Shown: in pieces, positions 22,910 to 34,423 of the stretch
Layout of the letters: each line of letters begins with the position of its first letter
Position numbering within the stretch: the first letter of the stretch is position 1
DNA from: Heterodera schachtii
Lineage: Eukaryota; Nematoda; Chromadorea; Rhabditida; Heteroderidae
NCBI GenBank assembly: GCA_023374025.1
Contig: SIJG01000059.1
Location: 79,286 to 143,285 of the forward strand
Reading direction: 5' to 3'
DNA length: 64,000 bases
Translations under genes and position numbers: made by a program
Notes under the pieces: generated by a model
Told to the model about the DNA's origin: nothing
The model's database searches: none
What the model saw: the letters and a program-made list of their open reading frames with translations, nothing else

Positions 22910-25900
22910 ATGGCATTGGCAACGCTTTGTGCCATAATTTTCTTGGTGATATTAAATTTACAACAGCACCCGAATTGGGCTGTTGCTGGTGATGTACAAG
23001 AACTCAAGAACATCATCGAAATGTGCGAATTCATAACGGAACGCTTTGCACCGGAAGGGATACTCGAAAATTTGGCGGTTATTACACTTGGCACTGCGAT
23101 TGAGGCACAGTTCAAATTTAAATTTAAATCCAAATTAGGGTGTCATGGCAACTCGTACAAAAGGCAACTCGTACAATAGGCAACTCGTACACAGGGCAAC
23201 TCGTACAAAAAAAAATTTCTAAGAATTTCCAACTAAAACTTAAAATTTTTGGGTAAAGAAAAAATCTAAATGGATTTTTTAGCCTAGAAAAACTCTAAAA
23301 AAAATTCTTAAAGTTTTTTACTAATTTTTCAGCTGATTTTTTTTTAATTTCTTAAATTTTTTGAAAATTTGAGTGTTTTAAAAAGTTTTTCTAGGCTAAT
23401 TCTTTTTTATCTAAGAATTCTATGTTTTAGTTGGAAATTCTTAGAAATTTTTTTTGTACGAGTTGCCCTTGGTACGAGTTGCCATTGACCCCAAATTAGG
23501 AACTTTATCGGACTCCGGGTGCCAAATTGAAAATTTTCATGCCTAAAAGTCCGTCCCTACTTATCACTAGAGACCGGACAAGAGGGTCGGTCGGTCGGCT
23601 TCGGTTAAAAACCGAAAAAAAACCGAAACCGAAAAAAACCGAAAAACTCAAAAAATTCCCGGTCGGTTTTTTTCGGTCAAAAACCGAAACCGAAAACCGT
23701 AAAAAACCGAAAAAAAACCGATCGGTCCGATCTCTACTTATCACCCTTATGCCAACAGGAAGCAAAAGCCAAGGCCATTGAACGTGATGTTAACCCGCGC
23801 AGCAACAGGCAACAATTGCCATTTTCATCGCCCAGCAAAGCTGCATTTTTAGCCATATTTAATAAACAGAAGGCCGAAAAGAACAAGTTTAATGAAAAGC
23901 TTCAAAAATTGCACAATTGTTTGCACGGTTTGGTCCAACATGCTAGGTAAAAAGAAAATGCCAACTTGGAGATTTTTGAATGTTTTTTTTTTGAGAAACT
24001 TTTTGGCATTTTCCTATTAACCAAATAAAATCTGATTGCCCGCCGAAAGACGAAAAATTATAATTAAAAAATTTTTTTTTTTGACTTCAAAATAAACCCT
24101 CCATTATGTAAATCTATGATTATATTTTTATTAAATTAATTTTCTTAATAATATTATATTATTGATATAAAATGATATTTAAATTTTTATAAATTTCAAA
24201 ATAAACCAAATGTAAAACTATAATTATATTTTTTTTTTATTAAATTAATTTTAATAATATTATTGATGTAAAATGATAATTAGGTTAACAAATAACTGTC
24301 ATTATGGGCGTTCGTAAAAGTGCCAATTTTGCGTACTTTCCGAGAAAAATTCGTCAAAATGAAATTTTCTTGGTTTCACACGATAATTAGCATGAAAAAT
24401 TTCAGAAAATTTATCCAGATTTCCAAAAGTTATGGAAATTTTTTTAACATTTTTGGTCACAATTTTTTGAAACAATGAAATTTTCTGAAGTTTTTTATGA
24501 TAATTTGGTTGCGTTTAGCAAACTTATGACCGAGTTTTTCACGGAAAATCTGTAAAATTGGCACTTTTTAAGAAACAAAACAAACTAACACAATTTTTTT
24601 AACAAGTACAGTCAACGTGATAACAAACTGTTCTTGCACATTGAAGAAATTCACTTGAATAAATTCAGCAAATTGCTCAAAAACGGAAGACAATTTGCCA
24701 AAAGAATAGTTTACGTGGCAAATTTTGAAATTAAAAAACAATTCTTCATCAATTTAATTGAGGTTTTTTTTTTAAACATTTACATATAAAGAAACTCGAA
24801 AATAATTAAAATAATTATATTTTAAAAAATGTAAGCAATTAAAACTCTCTTTTAATAATTGTCCCAATAAAAAAAGATTGAATTTATATTTTAGTATTCT
24901 TCCATTTTTCCCGTTTAATGACAATTTGTTTTTGTTTTTCATTTCATTTCATTTTGGCCCAAAATTTTTACGCAATTTCGAACGTGCTGAGACGAACCGA
25001 AAATAGTCTCAGTGTGGGCGAACCGAAAATGGTCTCAGTGTCAATAAAAATATTTAAATTTAATTATACAATTCAATTCGGTCTCGAAAAAAATAAATTT
25101 AATAAAGACAATTATTTAAAAAAATAAACTAAAATAAAAACTTTCCACCTCCGACCAAAAAAAAGTTACATCGAAACGAAAATTATAATTTCAAATCTTG
25201 AAGCCACAAATTAAGTGGCAAGTAAGCTTACTTATTGTGCTTTATTCATGGAACAAAATCTAGCATTTATTTTGAGTAGAATATTTTAAGAAAAAACATT
25301 GAAAAAAAGTTGAACCACGAAATTAGATTTATTGTTTTTTAAAATTTTTAAATTGTAATTAATATTCAAATTAAAAATTGCTTTAAAATAATTACATTTA
25401 AATGTTTTATTGACACTGAGACTATTTTCGGTTCGCCCACACTGAGATAATTTTTCGGTTCGCCCCTACTGAGACCATTTTCGGTTCGCCCACACTGAGA
25501 CTATTTTCGGTTCGACCTAGCACCAATTTCGAAAATTTGGACTTGCGACTTTTTGTTCGAATTCGGGTCAGGGGTTCGGAATTAAGTACGACATTCTTAT
25601 ATGATTTCACTTATATTTTTTTATTTTGCTTAATGCTACAGAACTTTATTTTAAAATATTTGTATCACTGACGCATTTTTTACTGACGCATTTACCACTG
25701 ACGCATTTGCCATGTCACGGGGCGGTCGACACCCCTTTAAAAAAGGTCTGATTCTGACTCCATGCAACACACCTTTTTAAGATGCCTTTGAAGCCCATGG
25801 TAAATGCCAATGCCATGATTGAAGACATTGGCATTGCAACGACAACTATTGACAGGTGGGACCGTGACATATTGATGGAAACATTAGATGAGAACCACTT

Positions 25901-27787
25901 TGATGAAATGATTTACTACCACGAGCCGATACCGCATTGGCAGGTACAGTATGACAGGTTGATGAGAGGTGCTTATAATTTTTAGAAAAAATACCGAACT
26001 GCGTTGTACAGTGTGCCAGGGTAGTGTTTAGGAGTGGAAGGGCATTTCCTAAATTGCGCCAATGGGTTCGAAACAAAAAAAAATGTAGCACATAAAAATT
26101 CATATCAAAAAAGGGTACCCCCCTAAGAAATTGATTTTTTTTTTAAATTTTTATTTAAATTAATATTTCTTACAGTTTCGAAAAAATGCATTTTTGTATT
26201 TGTTTAATCTGTTATTTAAAAGAAAAATTCAACTTTTCTCTGTGATTCTCATAAAAAAGGACAGTGAAATTGAAAATTTTATCATTATTTTTCGATTTTT
26301 TGTGCTAATATGCATATGCTTATTTCGTGTTTAATTGATGAATTTTTGACGCGTAATTAAATTGCTAAATTAAATTAGCCATTTTTTATGCTTAAAAGCC
26401 CTGTCCCTAATGATAATTTGGATTTTGAGACAAATAGTAACTGAGAAAATCCAGTGGGCATGGGATGAATGTTGGAATCTCGGCAAGCTACTGTATATAT
26501 TCATAAAAGTACAGTATGTGACATTTGTGGAATTTTTTGAATTAAAAATTTGCGAATTGCCAAAATTTTTGGTGTTTATAATTAGGGTTCGAAAACAATT
26601 TTTGAAAATTTTGCGATTTGGAGGCATAAAAGTACTGAAGAATGGATTAACTAATTAATCAATAAACAACCTAAACAATAAAATTTAACGAATAAAAAGT
26701 CACACACAGAAAAATCAACATATTGCCATAAATTTGAAAATTTGCGAGTTTTTGGTAGCAGTTTTACACAAAAATGGCCATTTTTGAGGATTTTTTTCAA
26801 AAAATCAGCATAAATCATCAAATTTCTCAAAAATCATCAAAAATCAGCAAATCATCATCTCAAAAATAAAATCAACATTGACCCCTTGAAATCATCAAAA
26901 TGATGATAAATCATCACATCTGGCAACCCTGGTTTTTGCATATTTTTCTGCGCAAGGGGCTCAAAAAATAGCATTTCTACGTTAAAATTTTTTGATTTTT
27001 AGTGAATGTTTTTAGTGCATATAAAAGCATATTGGGGGGATTTTTGAGAATAAATGCAAATTTTGCCATTTTTGGGCTGCTTTCAGAACATATTTTGATG
27101 ATTTTTTGGAAATTTTCAGAAAAAAAAAATGGGGAAAAAGCGAAAAATATACCCCCTAAAGGATTGACTTTTTGGGAATTATTTAAAAAATACATCCTTA
27201 AAATTGGAAAATCTTGAGCAATTTTTGGAAAAAATTTGTTTATATAAAAAATGCAATTTTGATTTAGCTTATTATAAAAATTAATTTTTTTTTTTTTTTT
27301 GCAATTGTTTTAAAACATGCTCCTTAGGCCTTGTTTTGGTGTTTTTAAGTCAATTCTGAATTTTTACACAATTATTGGCATTTTTTTGAGCATTAAAAGC
27401 CATTTTTGGCAGTATTTAATGCATATTTTAGTGTATAATTGGGCAGACTCGGCCAACCCTAATTTTTATTGCATATTTTCAGCGCATATTTGGCATTTTT
27501 AGTGCATACAACTTCGAACCCTATTTATAATATTGTTCGAATTCGGACAACCCAGGGTTTGGAAACAATGGCATTTTGTGGACTTCTCTATTCAGGTTTT
27601 ATACGAACTGAACGAACTGCACCGGGCCAAACTGCACTTTTGTCAATGGGCCCAAATGGGACACAAGTTCAGAATGTGGTTGTACCCGAAGGGTGATGAG
27701 CAGCAGAGCTATTTGGCCAGAAAATACAAGTCATTTATGAATGGCGAAACTGATCAAACAGCCACGGATATTTGTTTTCTAATCTGA
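22910..27787 (+). CDS. Secreted protein of the EDIGI family, paralog R2 (five exons)
   Basis: Exons 22910-23104, 23759-23946, 24612-24762, 25782-25943 and 27596-27787 join in frame to about 295 residues. The start MALATLCAIIFLVILN is a signal peptide. Conserved blocks are MCEFITERF (exon 1), LHNCLHGLVQHAR (exon 2), KNGRQFAKRIVYV (exon 3), MIEDIGIATTTIDRWDRDIL and IPHWQ (exon 4), and LHFCQWAQMGHKFRMWLYP, ending TDICFLI (exon 5). Exon 1 appears to end at GAG before GCACAG, a non-consensus GC donor where R1 has GTAATT at the same place, so this intron, and hence the gene, may be compromised. Intron 1 consists mostly of two inserted elements. It is probably a secreted protein of unknown role. Confidence 0.75.
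23139..23491. mobile_element. Inverted-repeat element of 353 bp in R2 intron 1
   Basis: Both ends carry repeated GGCAACTCGTAC units in inverted orientation, with a central inverted stretch around TTTCTAAGAATT. The 8-bp duplication CAAATTAG is exact (23131-23138, 23492-23499). Confidence 0.88.
23568..23736. mobile_element. hAT-like MITE of 169 bp in R2 intron 1
   Basis: Ends are TAGAGACCGGAC and GTCCGATCTCTA, with an interior of AAACCGAAA-type repeats. The 8-bp duplication CTTATCAC is exact (23560-23567, 23737-23744). A 1181-bp relative is at 30550-31730. Confidence 0.93.
24983..25524. mobile_element. Inverted-repeat element of about 542 bp in R2 intron 3
   Basis: Both ends carry two or more CGAACCGAAAATAGTCTCAG units in inverted orientation. 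The flanks share AATTTCGAA (24974-24982, 25525-25533), a target duplication of 8-10 bp. No coding capacity is seen. Confidence 0.82.
26700..27521. repeat. Two truncated MITE remnants in R2 intron 4
   Basis: About 26700-26935 is rich in AAATCATCA and ends in a GGCAACCCTG terminus, related to the element at 42064-42894. About 26936-27521 is an element rich in GCATATTT and ends TACAACTTCGAACCCTA. It is related to 34667-35312 and, inverted, to 40310-40868. Confidence 0.7.
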
Positions 27788-28189
27788 TCCCTTTCCCGAC
27801 CCCTGTGAAATGTCCCCCCGGCAACCCCGAACCCGGACAGCAAATTTCATCCCTATCCCTGATTTTTCGTAAACATTTTTTGTGGCAAATCCCAGTCCAT
27901 GAACCCCCGAGTTTATACTACTCCGGCCATGAACCCCCGAGTTTATACCCCGGCCACGAATCCCGGAATTTTTTGGCAAATTTTTGACTCCGACCATATG
28001 TGGAACATTATATTTTGTTGTATTTCTTTGTTTTATTGTAAATTTTGATATATGGAATTCTTTTGATTTAAAGAAAATTGTTGGCGCTACAGATAAGTGA
28101 CAAATTTTTAATTTTTAAAATTTTTTATATTGTCTATCATAAAAACTTGTCCCCGGGGGTTTTTGGGATCCCTAATCGCGAACCTAACA

Positions 28190-28341
28190 CCAATTTTATG
28201 GCCCAACCTTGGACACAAATGCAGAAAATGGTTGTACCGAAAAGTGATGATGGGCAGCAGAGCTATTTGACCAAAAAATACAAGTCATTTATGAATGGCG
28301 AAACTGATCAAACGCCCATGGACATTTTGCTTCTAATCTGA
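28190..28341 (+). pseudogene. Truncated terminal exon of the EDIGI family
   Basis: This copies the 3' half of R2 exon 5: KKYKSFMNGETDQT is nearly identical, followed by a TGA at the matching place. The 5' half with the FCQW motif is missing and replaced by unrelated sequence, so it cannot encode the family domain. The block downstream is also copied, including the C-rich 3' sequence after the stop. Confidence 0.75.
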
Positions 28342-29040
28342 TCCCTTCCCGACCCACGCGAAATGTCCCCCAGGCAATCCCGAATCCCGACAGCAAATTT
28401 CTTGTGTCCAAATCAACCCACGGAATGCACACCATGGTGCTAATTGCAAGCGGTTATAAAAAATCATCAAATGAAAATTTTCAACAAAAAAAAAACAACC
28501 CATAAAAAAAATTCGTCAAATTTTGAAAAATTTATGACCAAAAGTACAACAGTAAACAGGTTTTTAAACAACTTTGTCAGGCTATTCGAAAACACTTAGG
28601 GCTATCGAATAATATCAGAACTAGGCTGTAAAATTTCAAAAAAATTTATATTTCAAAAAGTTATGGCCAAAAACATTTGAAAACCTGGTTGCTTATTTAA
28701 CTTTGGCTATAACTTCGTTCAATCTTGAAGAAATTTTCTGAAATTTTGTAGGCTAACAGAGAACAATTTGGATCCATCGAATGAGCTCAAGAATTAAAAT
28801 TTTAGTTGACTTAGTTCAAAGTCATGGGCAGTTTTCTGTTGAAAATTTCATATGACTTTATAGTTTATATCAAATATTTTGGATATTGAAAATGAAAATT
28901 TATTATATTTAAAATATTTGATACAAACTATACAAATCATTTTTAATATTTTAATACAAACAAACATTAATGCCAATAAAACACCAAAAATTTGAATATA
29001 TTATTATTCTCTGATAAATTTTTTAATATTTATGAAAAAT
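28342..29040. other. AT-rich intergenic region
   Basis: It holds one copy of the recurring motif (near 28585-28640) found in the foldback elements. No exon is supported. Confidence 0.5.
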
Positions 29041-29392
29041 ATGAGAATGTTCAACCCAATTTGTGTTATATTTTTTATAATTATATTCTTCCATTTTTCA
29101 ATTTCAAATGGAAATCCATCGGTAAATTTTGACCTTTTAAAATATTATTATTATAATCCATTTTAATTAGGTTGATGACAAAATGCTAATTGCTTTTATG
29201 AAGGGCCTAAAAGAAATGCAAATCTGTGATTATTCTAAACAAAAATTCGAAGCTCATCTTGGCATTGTGCATTTTATGAAAATGAATTGGCAATGTGACA
29301 ATATTGCGGAGGAACTTGAGGAATATGAACGGACAGAATGCCAAAAATATCGCAAATATTTGGACATTTTGTACGAAAAAATTGGAAAATGA
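29041..29392 (+). CDS. Small secreted protein, second family (two exons)
   Basis: Exon 1 (29041-29121) encodes MRMFNPICVIFFIIIFF, a strong signal peptide, and ends at a GTAAAT donor. Exon 2 (29171-29392) follows an AATTAG acceptor and includes KQKFEAHLGIVHFMKMNWQC and ECQKYRKYLDIL. The product is 100 residues and the mature part is acidic and helical in character. Past the stop, coding-like sequence continues in other frames to about 29628 (KMPINQMILQLAIDTAKEYP, then DILKKAYEKAKKDKPWKAN), so the stop may be a frameshift and the ancestral protein longer. Related fragments are at 32897-33075 and 33782-33991. I recognise no known family. Confidence 0.6.
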
Positions 29393-29628
29393 ACCAAAAA
29401 TGCCAATTAATCAAATGATTTTACAATTGGCAATTGACACAGCGAAAGAATATCCGAAAAATGAAATTGTGGACGTAATAATTCGACCAAAATTTGAAGA
29501 AATTTGGAGGATATTTTAAAAAAGGCATATGAAAAGGCAAAAAAAGATAAGCCATGGAAAGCCAACGAGATAAATGCTGACAAACATTTGATAATTTTGA
29601 ATCCAAAATTCGATGACATCGATATATG
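29393..29628 (+). pseudogene. Frameshifted 3' continuation of the second secreted family
   Basis: Two stretches of protein-like sequence follow the stop of the preceding gene in successive frames. A frame change is needed near the A-run at about 29385 and another near 29505. The second stretch ends FDDIDIW at an 8-bp transposon target site; with the insertion removed the sequence would run into GGTGAGCC, which looks like a splice donor. Confidence 0.5.
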
Positions 29629-29629
29629 G

Positions 29630-30458
29630 CAGAGATGTGATCTCAAATTTTTGAAAATCCTCATTTCAGCCGTAAAAAATCCTCATTTGCCACTAAAATA
29701 CCTCAAAAAATCCTCATTTGGCATGAAAAATCCTCATTTTTTAAAACATCATAAAATGCGTACAAAATCAGTTAACTGTCATATTTTTCGTTTGAAACAA
29801 TCAAATTCATCAATTTCTTGTCATTTGTAAGCATTTTATGGAAGTCTGAGCACGAACAATCGAAGTTGCACTTCAGTTGGGCCAATGCTTTCACTGTGTC
29901 CATGTGTAATGAATTCTGTTTATCTGTCCACTTAGACCCACAAAAAAATTGCTTTTTTTTTTTTTTTTTTTTTTTTGTGGCGCGGTTTTCCAGAAAAACT
30001 TTTTGGGAACATTTGAATGATTTGACTGAGGATTTTTCGAAAAAATGTTTAAGATTTGAAGAAAAAGTTCAAACATTTTGCCAAATATTCCTATTTTTCA
30101 AAAATTATGTTTTGTGGCGCGGTTTTCCAGAAAAACTTTTTGGGAACATTGGGGGAGGGGGTCCGGCAGTGCCGATAGGCGCTGCCGGAAAAAATTTGGA
30201 ATTTTGAGTGCGATTTGTTAACAAATTTTGTCAAAAAAAAATGATTTTGACTGAGGATTTTTCGAAAAAATGTTTAAGATTTGAAGAAAAAGTTCAAACA
30301 TTTTGCCAAATATTCCTATTTTTCAAAAATTATGCGTTTTTGTCACTTTTTTCTCAAAAGACCACAAAAATCCGCAAATCCTCATTTTTCAAAAAAATCC
30401 TCTTTGACCCTCTAAAAGACCACAAAATGAGTAAAAATACTCAGATATCACATCTCTG
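29630..30458. mobile_element. hAT-like element inserted in the left end of the outer element
   Basis: Ends are CAGAGATGTGATCTC and GATATCACATCTCTG. The 8-bp duplication ATATATGG is exact (29622-29629, 30459-30466) and includes the first base of the outer element. It carries a GATA-loop hairpin at 30163-30188 and a long T run near 29950. It is the paralog of 17369-18864 and shows the uninterrupted ACTTAGACCCAC site at about 29930-29940. Confidence 0.94.
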
Positions 30459-30549
30459 ATATATGGGCGCTAGTTTAAAAGAGGAGTCTTTTGAAAATTT
30501 TTTCACTTTTTTTTTGAAATTTTTTTTTTTTCGTTTATTTACACATAAT

Positions 30550-31730
30550 TAGAGACCGGACAAGAGGGTCGGTCGAACGGTTTCGGTTAAAAACCGAAAA
30601 AAAACCGAAACCGAAAAAAACCGAAAAACCCAAAAAATTCTCGGTCGAACGGTTTAGGTTAAAAAACCGAAAAAAACCGAACCGAAAAAAACCGAAGAAA
30701 AATTTTCGGTATATCGTTTCGGTTTCGGTTTTTTTTGAATTTTTATATTTTTTCTAAAAAAGCAATAAAACATTTTTATTAACAGAAAAAGCTAAAGATC
30801 ACCTCTGAACTAAATTGTAAAGCTATTGAAGCTCTATTGAATGGTGTACTAAAGTTTGGAAAATGATAGAAAAGGCAGTCAAAAAACATGTTTTTGCTCC
30901 TTGATTCTAAAAAAAGCACAAAGATTAGTTTTAGCGATTTGGTGCCCTTTCTGACGTTTTTTCCCGAAAAATTCCATTAAAAATTCAAAAAAATCGGAAA
31001 AATACACCCCTAAGAAATGATCTAAAAAAATTCAGAGAATCTACCTTATGAAATGAAAAATTTTCACAAAACTTGTTCGCCAAAATTCATTTTTTTTCTT
31101 GATAAAAATTTTAGGTTTAAAAATTTCCTTATTGAAAAAGATTATAAAATATTGAATTATCAATAAATCAGCAAATTTAGTTTTTTGGTTGGTTTTTACG
31201 TGTTTTGCTCCCTAAAAATATTAATAAAAAATTTAAATGCCTTTTTTCATGCCTTTTTCGGTATTTTGCGCTTTTTAGTGCCTTAATTGCTAGCTCTAGC
31301 CATAACTTTAGGGCCGGCAGTGCTGATAAGCGCCGCCGGGAAATTTTTTTGTTATTTTAATGCTATTTGTTAGCAGATTTTGTCTAAAAATACCAAATTT
31401 TGAGATTTTGGGCTAATTTTTTAAGAAAAGATAGCTTTTTGGAGGGTCGGCGGTGCCGATAGGCGCCGCCGGAGGAAAATTTTAAGAATTTTTAATGAAT
31501 TTTGTTAAAAAAATGGCCAACTGATTTGTCAAAAAAGTCGGTCGATTGTTTCGGTTTTTTAAATATTTCGGTCGAACGGTTTCGGTTAAAAAACCGAAAA
31601 AAACCGAAACCGAAAAAAACCGAAAAACTCAAAAATTTCTCGGTTGGTTTTTTTCGGTTAAAAACCGAAACCGAAAATCGAAAAATACCGAAAAAAAACC
31701 GAAAAAAAAAACCGACCGGTCCGATCTCTA
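30550..31730. mobile_element. hAT-like element, 1181 bp, with AACCGAAA-rich ends
   Basis: The termini are TAGAGACCGGAC and GTCCGATCTCTA, with an exact 8-bp duplication CACATAAT (30542-30549, 31731-31738). Two GATA-loop hairpins lie inside (31314-31339, 31447-31472). The interior 30730-31310 looks like a further unrelated repeat, similar in inverted orientation to 33067-33556. Confidence 0.92.
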
Positions 31731-31968
31731 CACATAATGATGAATATTAAGTATTAATAGCACAATTATGGTGAATAAAAAGTATATTCACGATTTTTAT
31801 CCAAAAAAATTTTACAAAACAAAAGGGTCCCCCCTATGGTTTTTGATAAAATTCAAAATCTATCACTTTATAACTAGCGCAAAATTTGCTTAACAGGCCC
31901 AAATAATTGTCATATTCGTGATCAGCGACCTTTAAAACCCCCGGGTACTTGGTTTCAGGACTTTTTAA

Positions 31969-32756
31969 CAGGGATGCGATCGAAAATTTTTCAAAATCAG
32001 AACATCGGGCTCAAAAAATCAGATTTTGGGGTCAAAAATCAGAACATTTTGCAAAATTGCTTCAAATCAATTATTTTTACAATTTATTTAATCAAAAATG
32101 TATTAAAAATTATATTTTCGCCTCCGATTATCATCTTTAAAAATTTTGGTGAGGAATTAAGCAAATCGTAAATTTCAGTTCACTCGGGATGAAAAAATTA
32201 GATTTTTAAGAATTTTTTTGCGGCGCATTTTTCCAAAAAAAAAAAAACTTTTTGCTGAATGGGGAGAGGAGAGGGTCCGGCGGTGCCGATAGGCGCTGCT
32301 GAAAAATTGTTTTTTTGTAATTTCGTTCGGATTTCTTAACAGATTTTTACCAAAAGGCCAATTTTCTCAATAAATTAAAAGTCAAGCAACGACTTTTTTG
32401 CTTAAAAACGCTTTTTTTGCGACGCGTTTTTTCAAAAATTTTGGAGGAGGGACAGAGGGTCCGGCGGTGCCGATAGGCGCCGCCGGGAAAAATTTTTGCG
32501 ATTTTTAATCGATTTGTTAACAGATTTTTGTCAAAAAATGACCAAATTTTGCCATAAATCTTATATTTCCTCGATAAAATAGTGACATTATGCCATAAAA
32601 TTTCAAAATTATGAGTTTATTTAAGAAATCAGAACAAATTTTGTTCACTACCTCCAAATCAGGACAAATCTGACAAATCAGGACATTTTTATTTTGTCAG
32701 ATTTGGACCCTCCAAATCAGGACAAATCTGATAAATCAGGACAGATCGCAACCCTG
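31969..32756. mobile_element. hAT-like element, 788 bp
   Basis: Ends are CAGGGATGCGATC and GATCGCAACCCTG, with an exact 8-bp duplication CTTTTTAA (31961-31968, 32757-32764). It is the same family as 17677-18466, with two GATA-loop hairpins (32277-32302, 32461-32486). Confidence 0.93.
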
Positions 32757-32896
32757 CTTTTTAAACAAAAAAAAAATTTGACCAAAAAAAGTGAAAAAAT
32801 TTTCAAAAGACTCCTCTTTTAAACTAGCGCCGATATATGGGTGAGCCGGTCAATTAAAAACGATTATTAATTAATTAATTTCATTTATTTCTTTAG

Positions 32897-33075
32897 GCTA
32901 ATGATGCTTTATTTGCTGCACTTGTGAAGTGAAAAGCGACAAATATGCAGAAATTTTTTAAGCGCATTAAAGGAAGTTTGGTCAAAAGATTTTTAAAACA
33001 GAAATTTTAGTCCCATCTTGGCGTTATGTATTTGAGGAAAATGAAATGGGAATGTGACATAATATGTAAAGACCG
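32897..33075 (+). pseudogene. Decayed exon of the second secreted family
   Basis: After a TTTCTTTAG acceptor the sequence reads ANDALFAALVK, then a stop, then pieces such as SHLGVMYLRKMKWECD. The last piece matches AHLGIVHFMKMNWQCD of the gene at 29041. In-frame stops show it is broken. A second copy of part of it is at about 34258-34330. Confidence 0.65.
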
Positions 33076-33556
33076 ACTAAAAAGGCACCAAAAATCGCGA
33101 AAAAGGCACTATAATAGGCACGAAAAAATTGAAAAAAAGGCATGAAAAAGCACGAAAATCCCGAAAAAGTCATGAAAAAAGGCATTTAAAATTTTTTTAA
33201 GGATTTTAAGGGAGCAAAACAATAAAACTTATTCAAAAAACTTAATTCTGATCATTTAAATGATTTTTAAATATTTTATAATGTTTTTCGAATAAAGAAA
33301 ATTTTTAAACCTAAAATTTTTTATTAAGAAAAAAATTAAATTTTGGCGATCAATTTTTGATAAAATTTTTCAATTCTGAGGGGTGTATTTTCCTGAATTT
33401 TTTTCAGATCATTTTTCAAGGGTGTGTTTTCCTGATTTTGTTGCTTTTTAATAGAATTTTTCGGAAAAAACGCCAAAAAAGGCACCAAAAAGGCAAAATG
33501 CCAAAAAAAGGCATTTAAGGCACCAAAATCCCTTAAAAGGCAAAAAAGGCATAATA
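33067..33556. repeat. MITE-like repeat rich in AAAAAGGCAC
   Basis: The two ends are inverted and rich in AAAAAGGCACCAAAA, and the AT-rich centre contains ACCTAAAATTTTTTATT. Relatives occur inside 30730-31310, at 21590-22086 (centre only) and at 35740-36087. Confidence 0.65.
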
Positions 33557-33781
33557 AAAGTCAACGTAGACGCTTCAAACCAAGTGGAAAATGCGTTTTT
33601 TATGCTTAATATATCGAAACTAATGCGCAGAAAAATGGCATATGCCTCAAAATGCGAGCTCTAATAATTAAATAACAACTGAAATATTGATCTCCAATAA
33701 AATATTTTTTTTTTTGATAAGAAAAGTTGTTTTGTCTTTCTCTACGCATAATCTTATTGAAGTTAAACGGAAACTGTGAAA

Positions 33782-33991
33782 ATGCAAGAGCGAATGACGC
33801 AAAAATATGAAGCATATCTTAGCCTTATTCATTTGATGAGAAAGAATTGGCAATGTGAAAAAATTGGGAAGGAATTTGAAGAAAAAGAACGGACAGAATG
33901 CGAAAAATATCGCAAATATTTGGACATTTTGAACGAATATTTATACAGAGAATATATCGGAATTCCAACACTGAAGCCAAAATTTTTTTGA
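33782..33991 (+). pseudogene. Partial copy of the second secreted family (frame open, no signal exon)
   Basis: MQERMTQKYEAYLSLIHL is followed by KNWQCEKIGKEFEEKERTEC and YRKYLDILNE, which align without gaps to exon 2 of the gene at 29041. A stop lies at 33989-33991. No exon 1 with a signal peptide and no acceptor is visible just upstream, so it is probably a gene fragment, though the frame is intact over 69 codons. Confidence 0.55.
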
Positions 33992-34106
33992 GCCATTTCA
34001 CCAGAAAGCCTTAAAATGAAAATTTTTTTGTGGCATAATGTAAGGCAAATTTTTAAATAAACAGCCAACTACAGATCACTTATCTTCGAAAAACTAATCC
34101 TTAGGG

Positions 34107-34255
34107 GTGTATTTTTCACCCCCGCACCCCCGCGGGGGTGAAGGTCGCGGGGGCGGGGGATGCGGGGGTCTGAGTCTCACGGGGGCGGGGACGAGGGTGA
34201 GCCCAAAAAACCTGTCCCGTCCCCGGGGACGGGTGCGGGGGCGGGGTCCGAACCC
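34107..34255. repeat. GC-rich insertion of repeated GGGGGC and CCCCG units
   Basis: A block of inverted and direct CGGGGGCGGGG-like units in otherwise AT-rich DNA. It interrupts remnants of the second secreted family and ends GGTCCGAACCCTA, as do transposon termini here. Confidence 0.6.
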
Positions 34256-34423
34256 TACATTAAAGGAAGTTTGGAGTCAAAAGAACTTTTAAAACAGAAA
34301 TTTGAGTCCCATCTTGGCGTTGATATTTGATGGTAAAGAAAAATTGAAAAAAATGTGCACATTTTATTTTAGATACAAATCCAAAAGTTGCAAATCAATT
34401 GCACACCGGTGGTGAAGCCATAA

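Larger units (their letters stand above)
29629..32831. mobile_element. Outer inverted-repeat element carrying three nested elements
   Basis: The terminal repeats of about 46 bp begin GGCGCTAGTTTAAAAGAGGA; the right end is the perfect complement. The 8-bp duplication GATATATG is exact (29621-29628, 32832-32839). Without the three insertions the element is about 370 bp. The left terminus is split after its first base by the element at 29630-30458. GG ends with an 8-bp duplication fit Merlin or hAT; I cannot decide. Confidence 0.9.

Noticed and set aside
29818..30459. Plus-strand frames rich in Phe and Lys
   Set aside because: They lie inside a hAT-like non-autonomous element and recur in its paralog at 17.5 kb without transposase motifs.
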